A stretch of 64,000 bases of DNA from Hondaea fermentalgiana (Eukaryota; Sar; Bigyra; Thraustochytrida; Thraustochytriidae): the NCBI GenBank assembly GCA_014084085.1, contig NPFB01000047.1, positions 116,890 to 180,889 of the forward strand, written 5' to 3'. Made by a program: the position numbers and the translations under genes. Below, piece by piece: positions 19,986-29,959 of this stretch; within the stretch, counting starts at the first letter, position 1; each line of letters begins with the position of its first letter. The notes below the pieces were generated by a model. The model was not told where the DNA came from, ran no database searches, and saw nothing but the letters and a program-made list of their open reading frames with translations.

Positions 19986-20974
19986 GGCCCTCGCAGGCCG
20001 GCGCAATAGACGCCGAGGTCTGCGCGCCGCCGCCGGCTCGCGTGCTGCCGGCTCGCCTCCTCGTCGCCGCGCCCGCCCGCGCCGCGGTCGCGTTGATCGA
20101 TTGCCGAGGACTCTCCTGCCTCGAGAGCGCGTTTGCTTTTCCTTCGCCGGACTCGCTCATCACGAGGTGGGTGCCCCTTCGTCTCCCTTCTTCATCGTGA
20201 CGAGGAAGTTGGAGCAGACAAAGTTGGCCTTGGGCAATGTAGTAGTATGTGCACGACGTGAAGCCAGCACTTGCCGGCGATCGATGGCGAGAAGGGCGGT
20301 GACGACGGTGAGGACAGAGAGCGTGGCTTGGCGCGGAAAATGGACGTCAAAAGTAGGCGTGGGAGGAGGAAAAGAAGTCCGTCTTGATGGTCTCACGGCA
20401 AGTCAAGAGTCGCTGTCGCTTGGATGCAAAAGGGTGCTCTTCCAGGTGATGGCAAGGACGAGCAGCCGAGATGCTCCGGCACGGGTCCCAAGCATGCAAA
20501 AGCGCGTTGCTCGTTCGTGCCATGGTGTACAACACGACTCAATGTTCGCCGGCCGACTTTGCAGCGAGATGGATGTTGCCGGCAATCTCTCCCATTCATT
20601 TCCATTTTGATCGGAGGATCAAAAGCAGGCTCGCGAGAATGAGCCCAGCCAGAAGATAGATGTCAACTGCCCTGGTACGGCACTCCGGCTTGTTCTTCTT
20701 GCCTGTATACCTTTCGCCGTCAGGCCTCTGCCGTTGATTGTTTGGCTGACAATAAATAGCTTCAGTTTTCGACGGGATCGAACAAGGCAGGGGGAAAGAA
20801 GGTGAAGGACTTTGAGAAGGCAGCAAACGTCGGCAGCAAATCATAACGACGACGACGACGACGACGACGACCGCCACGACGACTGCGACGCAGAGCGGCA
20901 GCGGCAGCGTGCGCGGCGCGGTGCAGACGCGGCGGGCGGTGGCGCGGCGGTAGCGAGGTCTCGGCGCGGAGACG
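19986..20974. other. Divergent CSB/MRG promoter region
   Basis: 989 bp without a firmly supported gene. It contains a (GAC)n run (20847-20872) close to the MRG start. A minus-strand frame ending at 20596 encodes a short tail-anchor-like end (AVDIYLLAGLILASLLLIL followed by RSKWK), which I could not connect to a start. Confidence 0.5.
20847..20872. repeat. (GAC)n microsatellite
   Basis: About eight GAC units in the 5' region of the MRG gene, followed by diverged GAC copies. Confidence 0.9.
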
Positions 20975-22189
20975 ATGGGCGCCTCTGCGAACGGCAAGCG
21001 CGACGGCGTGGACGGCAATGAGCAGCAGCAGGAGCAGCAGCAGGAGCAGCAGCAAGAGGAGGAGGCGGGCGAGGGAAGCGAGGGAAGCGGCGCAGGAGAC
21101 GACGGTGCGCTGCTCGGCCCCGAGGTGGAGAAGCCAATGCAGTTGTCAGACGCGGTTGCCAACAAGTCCGGCTTTGTGCGGGAGAAAAGCGCCGTGGAAG
21201 CGTACCCGTATGTTCTGTACCCGGTCAAGGTGCTGCGTGTGGACGCGGCGCGAAAAGATGCCCCTTTTCGTGTCCACTTTCACGGGTGGAAGGCACGCTA
21301 TGATCGCTGGGTTGATGTTGTGCTGGACGACACCCCCGAGACAAAGCTGCGCAGTAAGCAGTTGAAGCGGCTTATCGACGAAGCCTTGCAAATGACCAAG
21401 CTGATGGAAGCGCGAAGATCAGCCCGTCTCCGGCGCGAGGGGTCTGGATCCAGTACGCGCAAGCGAAAGCGCGGCCGCGATGCTGGAGAGGTGGCCGACG
21501 AGGCCAAAGCTGACTCTGAACTGCACGATGGCAAGACGGCCCTCGAGGCCGCTGCTGAAGGCATTTTGCGCCTTTCCATTCCAATCCCACTAAAACGCGC
21601 CCTCATCGATGACTTTGAAAGAGTCACACAACGACGTGCCCTCGTGCGGCTGCCCAAAAAGCATTCGGTGCACCAGATTCTCCAGGAATTCTGCAAGCAT
21701 GCCTGCCAGCCCATGGGTCTGGCGTCAAGCGTCGGAAAGGTGACCGAAGAAGACCTCAAGGCCACCGTGGACGGCCTCGCGATCCTCTTCGAGCGTGCCC
21801 TGGAGACCAGCTTACTCTATGAATTCGAGCTCCTTCAGTATGATGCGATCCGCGAGCAAAATCCTGGCCATGAGGACGACCATCTTGTTGCGAAACCGAA
21901 CGCAGTACGCAATGTCAAGGGCAAGCGGCTTGTGCACATTTATGGTGCCGAGCATTTGCTTCGCTACATTTACAATCTTCCCGAGCTGCTGCGCACCTCT
22001 GAGCTTCTCGCGTCCGAAATTGATCTCTATCGCCGCATTCTTAATGGCTTGTTGCGTTTTCTTTCTAAAAACAGGGACCGCTATCTTGCCTCGGACGGCT
22101 ACGTCGAGGCTTCTCCAGAATACGTGGCCGTTTTGCAGGACTTTAAACCCATCAAAATTGACGACGAGAATGCCAAGGCCGAGGCATAG
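20975..22189 (+). CDS. MRG15/Eaf3-family chromatin protein
   Basis: Predicted 404-residue nuclear protein. An N-terminal Glu/Gln-rich stretch (residues 10-40) is followed by a chromo-barrel (about 78-135) with the typical HFHGWKARYDRWVD sequence, used in Eaf3/MRG15 to read H3K36 methylation. A basic linker (KRKRGRD) leads to the MRG domain (about 199-385), recognisable from IPIPLKRALIDDFE, LPKKHSVHQIL and AEHLLRYIYNLPELL. Family members are subunits of NuA4-type acetyltransferase and Rpd3S-type deacetylase complexes. ATG 20975 is used; its context GACGATGG is acceptable. Only one MRG gene is visible here, so I cannot say whether it serves one complex or both. Confidence 0.95.
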   Translation: MGASANGKRDGVDGNEQQQEQQQEQQQEEEAGEGSEGSGAGDDGALLGPEVEKPMQLSDAVANKSGFVREKSAVEAYPYVLYPVKVLRVDAARKDAPFRVHFHGWKARYDRWVDVVLDDTPETKLRSKQLKRLIDEALQMTKLMEARRSARLRREGSGSSTRKRKRGRDAGEVADEAKADSELHDGKTALEAAAEGILRLSIPIPLKRALIDDFERVTQRRALVRLPKKHSVHQILQEFCKHACQPMGLASSVGKVTEEDLKATVDGLAILFERALETSLLYEFELLQYDAIREQNPGHEDDHLVAKPNAVRNVKGKRLVHIYGAEHLLRYIYNLPELLRTSELLASEIDLYRRILNGLLRFLSKNRDRYLASDGYVEASPEYVAVLQDFKPIKIDDENAKAEA

Positions 22190-22591
22190 GCCCGGGCAAG
22201 ATGAATGAGCAATTTCACTGGGGCGTGGGGAAATTATACCCACCCAAAGGGGGGGGGAAAGAAAAGAGAAAAAAGGAAAAGGAGTGCGCACGCGATGGCG
22301 GCAAAAGGCCCACATGGCCTGGCTGGCTGGCGAGCTAGCTTGTTCTTCAAGCAACACTCGCCAACGAGCGAGCTTCGAGGTACGAGGAAGCCAAGTCGAA
22401 AGCCACCCAATTGATATGTCATTACGGAAAAGAAAAGGTCTTGTCTGTGCACCTTGCAAAGCTTGATTGTAAGAGAGGGAAAAAGAAAGTGGTGTCTAGG
22501 AATGCTCGCTTGACGCCGTCTCGATTTTCCCACGTATTTTACGGTGAATAGAAAGGGTAATAACCTATCCAACTGAATGACGCATGGAGAA
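22190..22591. other. Convergent MRG/Hsp33 3' spacer
   Basis: 402 bp with a G-run and purine-rich stretch near 22246-22285. No gene seen. Confidence 0.55.
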
Positions 22592-23685
22592 TCATGATGC
22601 AGACGAGGTCGCAGTCGTGGCCGCGCGAACGGCATCCCGTGAGACCTCATGCTTGCCGTTGCAATAAGAGCAGACAACTTCGAGATTCTCCTGTTCGGGC
22701 TCAAAGATCTCGTCTGGGTCGTTGGCCAGACCAGCGATGCTCTGCGCCATTCTCTCAACGGAACAAGGGCAAAAGAACGTGACAGGTCGCAAGGTAAAGA
22801 GCTTACCGCGCTCTGGGTCGTTGCGCTCCTTGACTTCAAAGTCGTCTGGCAAGTCAGGAAGGACGGACCGCATCCAGTCTGCTCCGTTCTCGCCCACAAG
22901 GCCGTCGAGTACCTCCGATGAAGCGAGATCCTCACGAAAGGATTCAATGAGCTCCTGAGGAGAAGCCTCGTCGTCGCCCACGAGGCCCTGGATGGTAAGT
23001 GCAGCACAAAGTTCAACGCTTCCGTCGTCTGCAAGTTTGGTCCGCACGAGCGCCAACGTCGGGATCTGCTCCGAGCGAGCAAAGAACCGATCCCAAAGCT
23101 CCCCCACGGTGGATGACCCTGTATCACTTGCCACAGTTGACAAATATGGCTCGGCTTGGTGATAGAGAACCTTTGAGACAAGGAGGGCGTGTGGCGAAGG
23201 CAGACCCTTTGCATCCTCTGTTGTGTATGGCGTTTCGTTCAGAGTAGGTGCGAGGAATGGCTCGCGAGGAAAAGCAGCACGGACGACGCCGGATCTAGTC
23301 GACTCAACACGGGCCAGCGAGGTGCCTGCTTGGTCGCGCAAAAGAGTCTCAACACGTTCATCACCCTTTTGAAACCCGTTGAGGGCGATCGTGCCTGCAA
23401 GCAGCGGGCCAAAGCATTCCTCAGTGGCAAACTTGGCGCGGTCGAGGTGCTCATTTTCTCGAGGCCACTCCCAGCGGCCAAGCGCCTCTTTGAGGAGGTC
23501 TGTGCACCGTGTCAAGCTCACGCGGCATCCTCTGTGTTCCGTGCGCAAGAGAAAGTCTCTGGCTGCACCACGCAAAGCCGTGCAGCGACCGTCGCGTTGT
23601 CGCGTTTCGGGGCCTTGTTAGTCGCAATCTCACTCTCGTGTACAGGGCAACTTGACTTACCTTGGTAGAAACCTGCGCGTCGCAT
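22592..23685 (-). CDS. Hsp33 redox-regulated chaperone (two exons)
   Basis: Best model: exon 1 23661-23685, intron 23563-23660, exon 2 22592-23562, giving 331 residues. Exon 2 alone has no ATG near its start and opens only with a TTG. The splice joins CAA-G to CC-AGA without a frame change and yields a start MRRAGFYQARDFLLRTE that matches the N-terminal helix region of bacterial Hsp33. Hsp33 is a holdase switched on by oxidation. Its zinc switch is visible as Cys273-x-Cys275 and Cys306-x2-Cys309 with 30 residues between the pairs, within the family range. FFARSEQIPT corresponds to the conserved SEQ(L/I)PT region. Hsp33 is mainly bacterial and occurs in some algae and protists. Organelle targeting is not obvious in the short first exon. 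It is divergent from the RRM gene. Confidence 0.92.
23563..23660 (-). other. Spliceosomal intron in Hsp33 gene (98 nt)
   Basis: On the minus strand the donor is AAG|GTAAGTCAAG and the acceptor TGGTGCAG|CC. A GACTAAC branch-point-like sequence lies at 23617-23623, about 55 nt before the acceptor. Joining the exons restores a 332-codon frame with an ATG and an in-frame upstream stop (TAG) before it. Confidence 0.85.
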
Positions 23686-24521
23686 CGTGCGCGACCTTGC
23701 CTGCGATATCTATTTACGGGCCTCGAAGATCTCGCAAGCCCCTCGAAGAAAGGCCTTGTCCGCGCGCTCGCGTGGCAGCCCTTCTTTTCTTGTCTTTTTC
23801 TCGTTTTGTCCTTCTTCTTTCTTCCAGAGTTGCGACAACTCGAAAAAAAAAATGAAGAAAGCAAATGCCTGGGTTATCTGAGATTATTCATTTTGGTCAG
23901 TCATCACATAAGCCAGGACGTCTGGGAGGCGTTCCTGGCTCAACAGATGAGACATGCGGCAACTTTTAAAAAAAGTTCTACGTGCATGTGAACGAGGAGT
24001 TGGGGAATGATTGAATGGCAAAAGGAGCATTGCCTTACGGCATGGCCCTGTAAATAATTGGTTTTGACCGGACAATGGCTCTGCTCGGACCTTCTGCTAG
24101 CCCCAAAGCATGGAAAGAGTAAAAGAAAAAACAAACACAGACGATAAGGCCCGCCATTTTAAGAATTGCGACGAATTTCCAAGGAGAAAAACGCGTGAAT
24201 GACGTCAATCAATCAATCAGTCAATCAATCAAGGACAGATGGATCGAGTCCCCCTACTGCACAATGGACCTTACGCGCGTCTACTTGCGCACCGAAATCT
24301 AAGCAGCACTTTAAGGCGTGTGCCTGGAACTCGTATCGGTGGCGGCGGCGCAGACCTCGGTCCGAGGACAACTTGCGCGCGCCGCGAGCATAGGCCCTGG
24401 CCAAAGAGCGCAGCAGTAGAGCTCCTGCCGCGAGCGCGACGAGCTTGCGCTGGAGGGAGGCGCGCGCGTTATCGTTATTTCTGCGGTGCTGCGGTTGAGG
24501 AGTCACAGACAAAGCGACATC
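23686..24521. other. Divergent Hsp33/RRM-protein promoter region
   Basis: 836 bp with no supported gene. It holds an ACGCGT box (24192-24197), a palindromic TGACGTCA (24200-24207) and a following run of TCAATCAA repeats. Confidence 0.5.
24200..24207. promoter_or_regulatory. CRE-like TGACGTCA palindrome
   Basis: A perfect 8-bp ATF/CREB (bZIP) site, about 315 bp before the RRM-protein ATG and 515 bp before the Hsp33 ATG, next to an ACGCGT box and continued by TCAATCAA repeats. Function is inferred from the motif only. Confidence 0.4.
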
Positions 24522-26003
24522 ATGGCGGACCTCGGCGACTACAAGCCGGGCGACCTAAGCAAGCTGCTTGGCGTGGCGTGGAAGGCGCCGGCGAAGCAGG
24601 ACAATACGCCTGCAAAGAAGACGACACCGAAGAAATCGGAAAAGGTCGCCGAAAAGGAGAAGACTCCCTTGAAGACGAGGAAACGAAGTCTCGAGGACGC
24701 CCAAAAGGTGGAAAAAGTCCCCTCTGGCAAAAAGGCGAAGAAGGCTGCCGAGGCCGCCAAGACACCATCGAAGAAGCATCAAAAGCAGCAGCCGAAAAAG
24801 GCCAAGGTCGAAAGTGAGAGTGACGATGACGAGAGCGAGGATGAAGACGTGACCATGAAGCACGAAAACGCGGCCGAGGCAAGCGAGAGCAACAAGAAAA
24901 ACAACAACGAGGACGATGACGACGACGACGACGACGATGACGACGACGAGAGTGAAAGCGAGAGCGGGTCCGAAGGTGAAAGTGAAGAGGATGAAGCGAA
25001 AGAAGAGCCAAAGACGACCAAAGCAACTCCTCCGTCTTCCAAAGAACCTAAGCAAGAAAAGAATGCCAAGGATGCCAAAGATGCCGACAAGAACGACCCC
25101 GAGGTGGCCGCGCGCACGATTTTCGTGGGCAACGTGCCTCTGTTGACCAAGAATGGCAAGGTTGCAGAAGCCGCAGAGGGAGACGACCAGCCCAAGGAAG
25201 CAGAGGTCAACCTGAAACGCACACAGGCAGAGGTGCGCAAAACCTTTACTGCCTTTGGCGCAATTGCCTCCGTGCGCCTGCGGTCCGTCCCCATTGAGCC
25301 AAGCGCGGTCCCCAAAAAATCGAGCTACAAAACCATGATGAAGGTTTCGACGCACAAGAACAAGGTGGATGCAGCCGCAGGGACGTGCAACGCCTATGTT
25401 GTTTTTCGCGAGGAGTCGAGCGCCGAAAAAGCCGTGAACGAGGCGCACGATGCCGAGTTCTTCGGACGACACTTGCGCGTTGACCGCGTCGGTGCTGCTG
25501 CAGGTAGCAAGACTGAGTTTGAACCCCGAAAGAGTGTCTTTCTTGGTAATGTGGCGACGCGTGCGACAGATGAAGACGTGCGCACCTTTTTCACTGACAA
25601 GGAAGACATTAAGGTTGCCAACATTCGCGTCGTTCGCGACCGCAAGACGCAGCTTGGCAAAGGTATCGCCTTTGTGCTTTTCACCGAATCGGGCATGGTC
25701 AACAAGGCGCTCGCGCTGAACGGCAGCGATCTCCTCGGGCGCGCTCTTCGGATCACCCGCGTAGGCAAGTCTGGTCCAAGAGATGCGAATGGGCCAAAGA
25801 ATGGCCGCGGCGGCTTTTCTCGTGGTGGAAGCGGAAACAGGCACAACAACAGCTCGGGTGAGACCCCCACTCTGGCTTTCCAGGGTGCTCGGGCAACCTT
25901 CACGGGTGCTGTTGCAGCGCGACGCAGACTTCGAAACAAGGTCAACAAGAACCGCACCGATGCACAGAAGAAGCGAGCCAAAAAGAAGCAGCTCTCGCGC
26001 TAA
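24522..26003 (+). CDS. Two-RRM nucleolar RNA-binding protein (RBM34/Nop12-like)
   Basis: Predicted 493 residues from ATG 24522 (the open frame upstream begins at a GTG). Residues 20-190 are Lys-rich and then strongly acidic, with a run of about 14 Asp/Glu and many Ser, like nucleolin-type and RBM34 proteins. RRM1 (about 198-326) starts with ARTIFVGNVPLL and has a long internal insertion; RRM2 (about 339-420) has KSVFLGNVA and KGIAFVLF as its RNP2/RNP1 motifs. The C terminus is Gly/Arg and Lys/Arg-rich (KKRAKKKQ). Nop12/RBM34 proteins act in pre-60S ribosome biogenesis; the two closely spaced RRMs with the first split by an insertion support this group over nucleolin. It is convergent with TCF25, 143 bp apart. 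Confidence 0.88.
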   Translation: MADLGDYKPGDLSKLLGVAWKAPAKQDNTPAKKTTPKKSEKVAEKEKTPLKTRKRSLEDAQKVEKVPSGKKAKKAAEAAKTPSKKHQKQQPKKAKVESESDDDESEDEDVTMKHENAAEASESNKKNNNEDDDDDDDDDDDDESESESGSEGESEEDEAKEEPKTTKATPPSSKEPKQEKNAKDAKDADKNDPEVAARTIFVGNVPLLTKNGKVAEAAEGDDQPKEAEVNLKRTQAEVRKTFTAFGAIASVRLRSVPIEPSAVPKKSSYKTMMKVSTHKNKVDAAAGTCNAYVVFREESSAEKAVNEAHDAEFFGRHLRVDRVGAAAGSKTEFEPRKSVFLGNVATRATDEDVRTFFTDKEDIKVANIRVVRDRKTQLGKGIAFVLFTESGMVNKALALNGSDLLGRALRITRVGKSGPRDANGPKNGRGGFSRGGSGNRHNNSSGETPTLAFQGARATFTGAVAARRRLRNKVNKNRTDAQKKRAKKKQLSR

Positions 26004-26146
26004 TAATTTTGCCAAATGTTTTTCTTTCTTTTCCTCCTTCTTCTTTCTTCTTCTTTCTTCTGAATTTGTTGTTCCCCCCTTTCTTCATCTTCACGATTGC
26101 AAATGTCAAAGAGGGCAAAAATTGCTGCCGAATGAATAGCTCGAGA

Positions 26147-28114
26147 TTAGTCCACATCAAGATTTTCAGAGTCGGTGCCCTCTGCATTTCGCCCTGGAAT
26201 GAACATGGCAAGCATGCGCTGCCACAAGCTTTCGCCATCGTCGGCACCTTGCGCAGGAGGATCTCCTGCCATGGCAATTTCGCCGTTCTCACCTTCAACG
26301 AAACCAAAACCAGGGGCAGCGTCGGCAAAATCCCCTACGTCGGCTGCGTCTGCACCGTCGGCACCTGCCATCTCTTGGCCATCATCCACAACATTGACGA
26401 CACCGACTTCATCAGCAAATTCCCCAAAACGAACTTGCGCATACCGTTCGCGCACCATCGCATCAGATGCCAAGGCATCAGGATCGTCAGCTGCGCCAAA
26501 GTCGGCCGAAGTTGCCTGAAATGCAAACCAAGTCGCCGCAGAAGCCTGATTCCCGTTGCCAATCGGAGACTTGAACACGTCGACGCCCATACGCGCGATA
26601 AAAGCATAAAGCTTTTCCTCAGCCTGCGACGAACCACTCGCGCGATGAGCCGCTGTGCACTTTTCCAGCGCAGAATGCACCATGGGGTCTGTCCCAATGC
26701 TATTGTTAGGATCTGCAGCGCGAAGGGTCCCAATGATCTCCACGAGTGCACCTGGGAATCGACCCAAAGCTTCCACAGCGGCCTTGCGAGCCTTGGCCTC
26801 CTGCCCAAGGCGGAACAGTGCAAGTGCACGCGAGTACCAGATTCCAGGCAATGCGCGCGCTGTCGAGCACTCGTCAAAAAACGAAATGACAAAGTCGAGC
26901 TGGTTTGCACGAACAGCCAAAAGATCAACCGCAAGCAGCGCAAAGCGACGGTCTGCCTTGGGATCGAGATTGTACATGGTCTTGGCCAAGGAAAATGCAC
27001 TCATGTGACATCCGCGGCGCGACGAAAGCAACATGGACTTGAAGAGCGCACGCTCAAAGGTGGCGTTCAGGTTTGCGCTTGCCGCATCAAAATTGTCACC
27101 GCCCCCGCGTAACCTGCAGCGTCCCTCTTGCAAAAGCTCGGGAAACCGCGGATGGAGCCACGATTCCAGCGTATACAATGCACATCGCAACATCATCTCT
27201 GCAGTCTCAAGCTGCGAGGTTTGCAGATAGACTTCATACATTTGCAAGAGCGCAGGCACATGCCAAGGATGGTGCTGAAGGAAGACGACGATGCGATTAG
27301 CGTCCATGCTAGCTTGGCACACTTCGAATTCTTGATGCGCGGCACGGTACGAGGACGACACCTCAAAGGAGAATACCGACGACCCATCAGGGTCCTCGTC
27401 AATGCGAATCATGTGCGCACCTCCATGTCCTGAGGCGTACGTGGGCACCATAAAGGTCTCATCCGGGTTCATGTTGCAAAAGATGGCGCGATGAGGCTTT
27501 TTCATGCGAGCAGCTGCACCGCCGCGTCCCACGCCGGCACCTGCGCCAACACTGGGCTCAGGTCCCGCGGCAGCTCCAAATTTGCCCAGCTTTTGACGCA
27601 TTTCGTAGTCTGGATTCAGCTCGCGCACGTTTCGCACGGCGAGGAGCGCAGCAAGTTTGTTTGTCATGCCTCCGGAAGCCTTTGTCTTTGCAGCTTGCGC
27701 AGCCGCCTCGGCCTTGGCCTGCGCAATGGCCGCCTCGAGCGCATCATCTTCATCTTCTCCTTTCTTCTTGTCGTCCTTGGTCTTCTTCCCCTTTTTCTTC
27801 GAGTTTGTTGTCGAAGGCGGCGGCGGCGGTGGTGGTGACGGTGACGGTGACGGTGGCGTGGTCTTCTTTGGCTCTGCCTCTGCGTCTTTCTCTGCGTCGG
27901 AGTCCGAGTCCGAGTCCGAGCCAGAGTCAGAGTCCGAGGCCAGGAAAGCAAAGCCACTGCTCTTTACAGCACCGCCGTCACTCTCCTCTTCCTCGTCGTC
28001 GTCGTCCTCGTCCTCATCTTCTTCGTTGAAATCGCCATCGTTCTTGGCGGCCTCCGCCTCTCGCGCGCGCTGGCGCTCTAGCTCGAGCAGACGCTTGCGC
28101 TGACGGGCAGACAT
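26147..28114 (-). CDS. TCF25/Rqc1 family protein
   Basis: Predicted 655-residue protein. The N terminus is MSARQRKRLLELERQR followed by a strongly acidic region (about 28-60), Ser/Asp repeats near 65-80, Pro runs and a Lys-rich patch. The Tcf25 domain (about 190-540) is recognisable from LNPDYEMRQKLG, FLQHHPWHVPALLQM, a long helical TPR-like stretch and LNATFERALFKSMLLSSRRGCHMSA. In yeast Rqc1 is a subunit of the ribosome quality control complex that directs Ltn1/Listerin-dependent ubiquitination of stalled nascent chains; human TCF25 has the corresponding role. The C-terminal tail is Asp/Glu/Gly-rich. ATG 28112-28114 is the first in frame. It is a tail-to-tail neighbour of the RRM gene. Confidence 0.9.
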   Translation of the reverse strand: MSARQRKRLLELERQRAREAEAAKNDGDFNEEDEDEDDDDEEEESDGGAVKSSGFAFLASDSDSGSDSDSDSDAEKDAEAEPKKTTPPSPSPSPPPPPPPSTTNSKKKGKKTKDDKKKGEDEDDALEAAIAQAKAEAAAQAAKTKASGGMTNKLAALLAVRNVRELNPDYEMRQKLGKFGAAAGPEPSVGAGAGVGRGGAAARMKKPHRAIFCNMNPDETFMVPTYASGHGGAHMIRIDEDPDGSSVFSFEVSSSYRAAHQEFEVCQASMDANRIVVFLQHHPWHVPALLQMYEVYLQTSQLETAEMMLRCALYTLESWLHPRFPELLQEGRCRLRGGGDNFDAASANLNATFERALFKSMLLSSRRGCHMSAFSLAKTMYNLDPKADRRFALLAVDLLAVRANQLDFVISFFDECSTARALPGIWYSRALALFRLGQEAKARKAAVEALGRFPGALVEIIGTLRAADPNNSIGTDPMVHSALEKCTAAHRASGSSQAEEKLYAFIARMGVDVFKSPIGNGNQASAATWFAFQATSADFGAADDPDALASDAMVRERYAQVRFGEFADEVGVVNVVDDGQEMAGADGADAADVGDFADAAPGFGFVEGENGEIAMAGDPPAQGADDGESLWQRMLAMFIPGRNAEGTDSENLDVD

Positions 28115-29959
28115 CTTTCTTGCGCTCTCTGGCGTGCTCTCTCTCGTGAGCTCTCACTCTGCGTACGTTCGCGTGGCGCGCCTCCGGCAAGTTTCTGGTT
28201 TGGGCGTCCGAACGCTAATAGGCATTCTCGCGGAAATTGATGAGGATGACGAGGATGATCATGATAGTAACGAGAAGAGAAAAACCTGGCACAAAGATTA
28301 AGGCCATACCTCGCGGGGCTAAAGACCCCACGACCTGAGATGCGTTTTTGCTTCACGAATTGATTTATTGCTCATATTCGTGGCCGACGGAGCCGGTCTT
28401 GACGCAGGACGAATAGTAAAGGAGGTAGACTTGGGGGTCAGGCCAATGAATAGGAGCTTCCGGCCATACTAGGCCTAGACTATCTGCTGTCGACTGCAGC
28501 TCTTCGTGAACCACCGTGCCCACTCGACCAAACTTTCACTCGATTGATCTTCACCAGTGGCAGAAATGGATTTTTTAGCAGCAAAATTCTCAATGCTAGC
28601 GTACATGGGCACGTTGCGAGCGACAAGATGATCTCGATCGTCTTTGGGATTTTCGTTAGACAACATTTGCTCCGCTCAAGCTTTTCGCCAAAAATCGTGT
28701 TGTAGTATCTTATACACAAGTGTTTTGTTTATTGAGGGAAGTGTCGGATCCCGTGTCGCGTGCAAGAGGCAGACGGCGTGAAAGCATTGCACTTCGCCGC
28801 CGGCTCTTTTTGAAGTTCTCTAACAAATGAAGCCCAAAGCATCGTCCGAGATTTCTAATTCGCGCAGGCCGCCTGTTCTGCTGAAAGTTCTGGAAAGAAA
28901 AATGTTGCCATGATGAGAGCAATTTTCTGGCTTGCGACCAGGAGAAAGATCACGAAGATGGTCTCAAGAGACTTCCATTCTGGCTGGCGGCCCGCGCATT
29001 GGGCTTTCCCATACCTTGAGCACGAGAGGACGTTCCTGAAGGTCTTTGTGAGCAACAATCAATCCGATCGATAGTACAGACGTCCTTTCTGGGCGCAGAC
29101 GCCATCCCGCCGAACGACCGAGCAAACGGACGAGCGAATGAGAACTAAACCCGGCAAGTTCACGCGCTCTGGTCGAGGCCCTCTGCAGGCGCAGGCAAGG
29201 CTCGCCTCACAAAACAAGCTTGCGCCGAAGCCACCCCGATGTCTTCTAGCGCAGCGGCGCCGCCTTCCTTGGAAGGAGGTCAGGTCTCGCCGTTCTCGTC
29301 GTCCCCAACAGGAACCGGCCGGAACGCAGCGCGCGCTGAGTAAGCTGCGCCTGGCATGGGTCCTCCAGCCTCCTCCACCTTCTGCAAAGCCCCATCACGT
29401 TGTTACGCACGCACGCCCTTCTTTCTTTCTTGCAGGCAACTAACCAACTGTGAAACGCCGCGCGCAGGCCCGGCCAGGACCCGCGCGCAGAGCGCCTCTC
29501 GCCGCAGCGCGCGCGGGGGAAGGCGAGGCGAGGCGGGGCGGGGCGAGCAGAGGAGGCGCGCGGCCTGCTAGCCGAGCCGGCCGCTTGCCATGGCGTGAGC
29601 GAGCGCGGGCTGCTCTGCTCTGCTCTGCTCTGCTCTGATTCGAACTGATCCGATCCGATCCACTCCGATCCGATCCGGCTACGTCGCCCGCCGCCAGCGC
29701 AGCGCAGCGCAGCGCTTGGGGAGGGCGCGCGGGCGGAGGCGCCGGCGCGCGAGGCAGCGGCGGTGTCCCCCGTGGCTCGCTCGCGTCCGCGCCTTCGTGC
29801 ATCCTTCAATTCCATCCCTCCCTCCATCCGCCGCGAGCCATCGCCAAACTTGAAACCTCGCGACCACCGTGGTCTCGCCGCCCGCGCGCGCCCTCTCCCT
29901 CCTCCCGCCCGCGCGGTCTGCGCCGCGGCGCTGGGCAGGCAGGCAGCTCGCGCGCGGCC
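28115..29959. other. Divergent spacer TCF25 / serine hydrolase
   Basis: 1.8 kb with no convincing gene. The left 1 kb is AT-richer; the right part (from about 29450) is very GC-rich with GGCGAGGC repeats, a (TGCTC)n run (29611-29637) and GATCC/CCGATC repeats (29645-29680). I saw no tRNA or other RNA gene. Confidence 0.5.
29611..29637. repeat. (TGCTC)n minisatellite
   Basis: Five tandem TGCTC units followed by diverged GATCC-type repeats, upstream of the hydrolase gene. Confidence 0.85.

Noticed and set aside
19774..20610. Long frames on both strands around the CSB start
   Set aside because: Biased composition and overlap with the CSB coding start; no domain was visible.
24555..26015. 486-codon open frame antisense to the RRM protein
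   Set aside because: The sense strand has two clear RRMs; the antisense product is a low-complexity shadow.
29763..29959. In-frame extension of the hydrolase upstream of ATG 29960
   Set aside because: It starts at a GTG, is Arg/Pro-rich and is in the other frame from the ATG; better explained by GC-rich non-coding DNA and an unsized gap.
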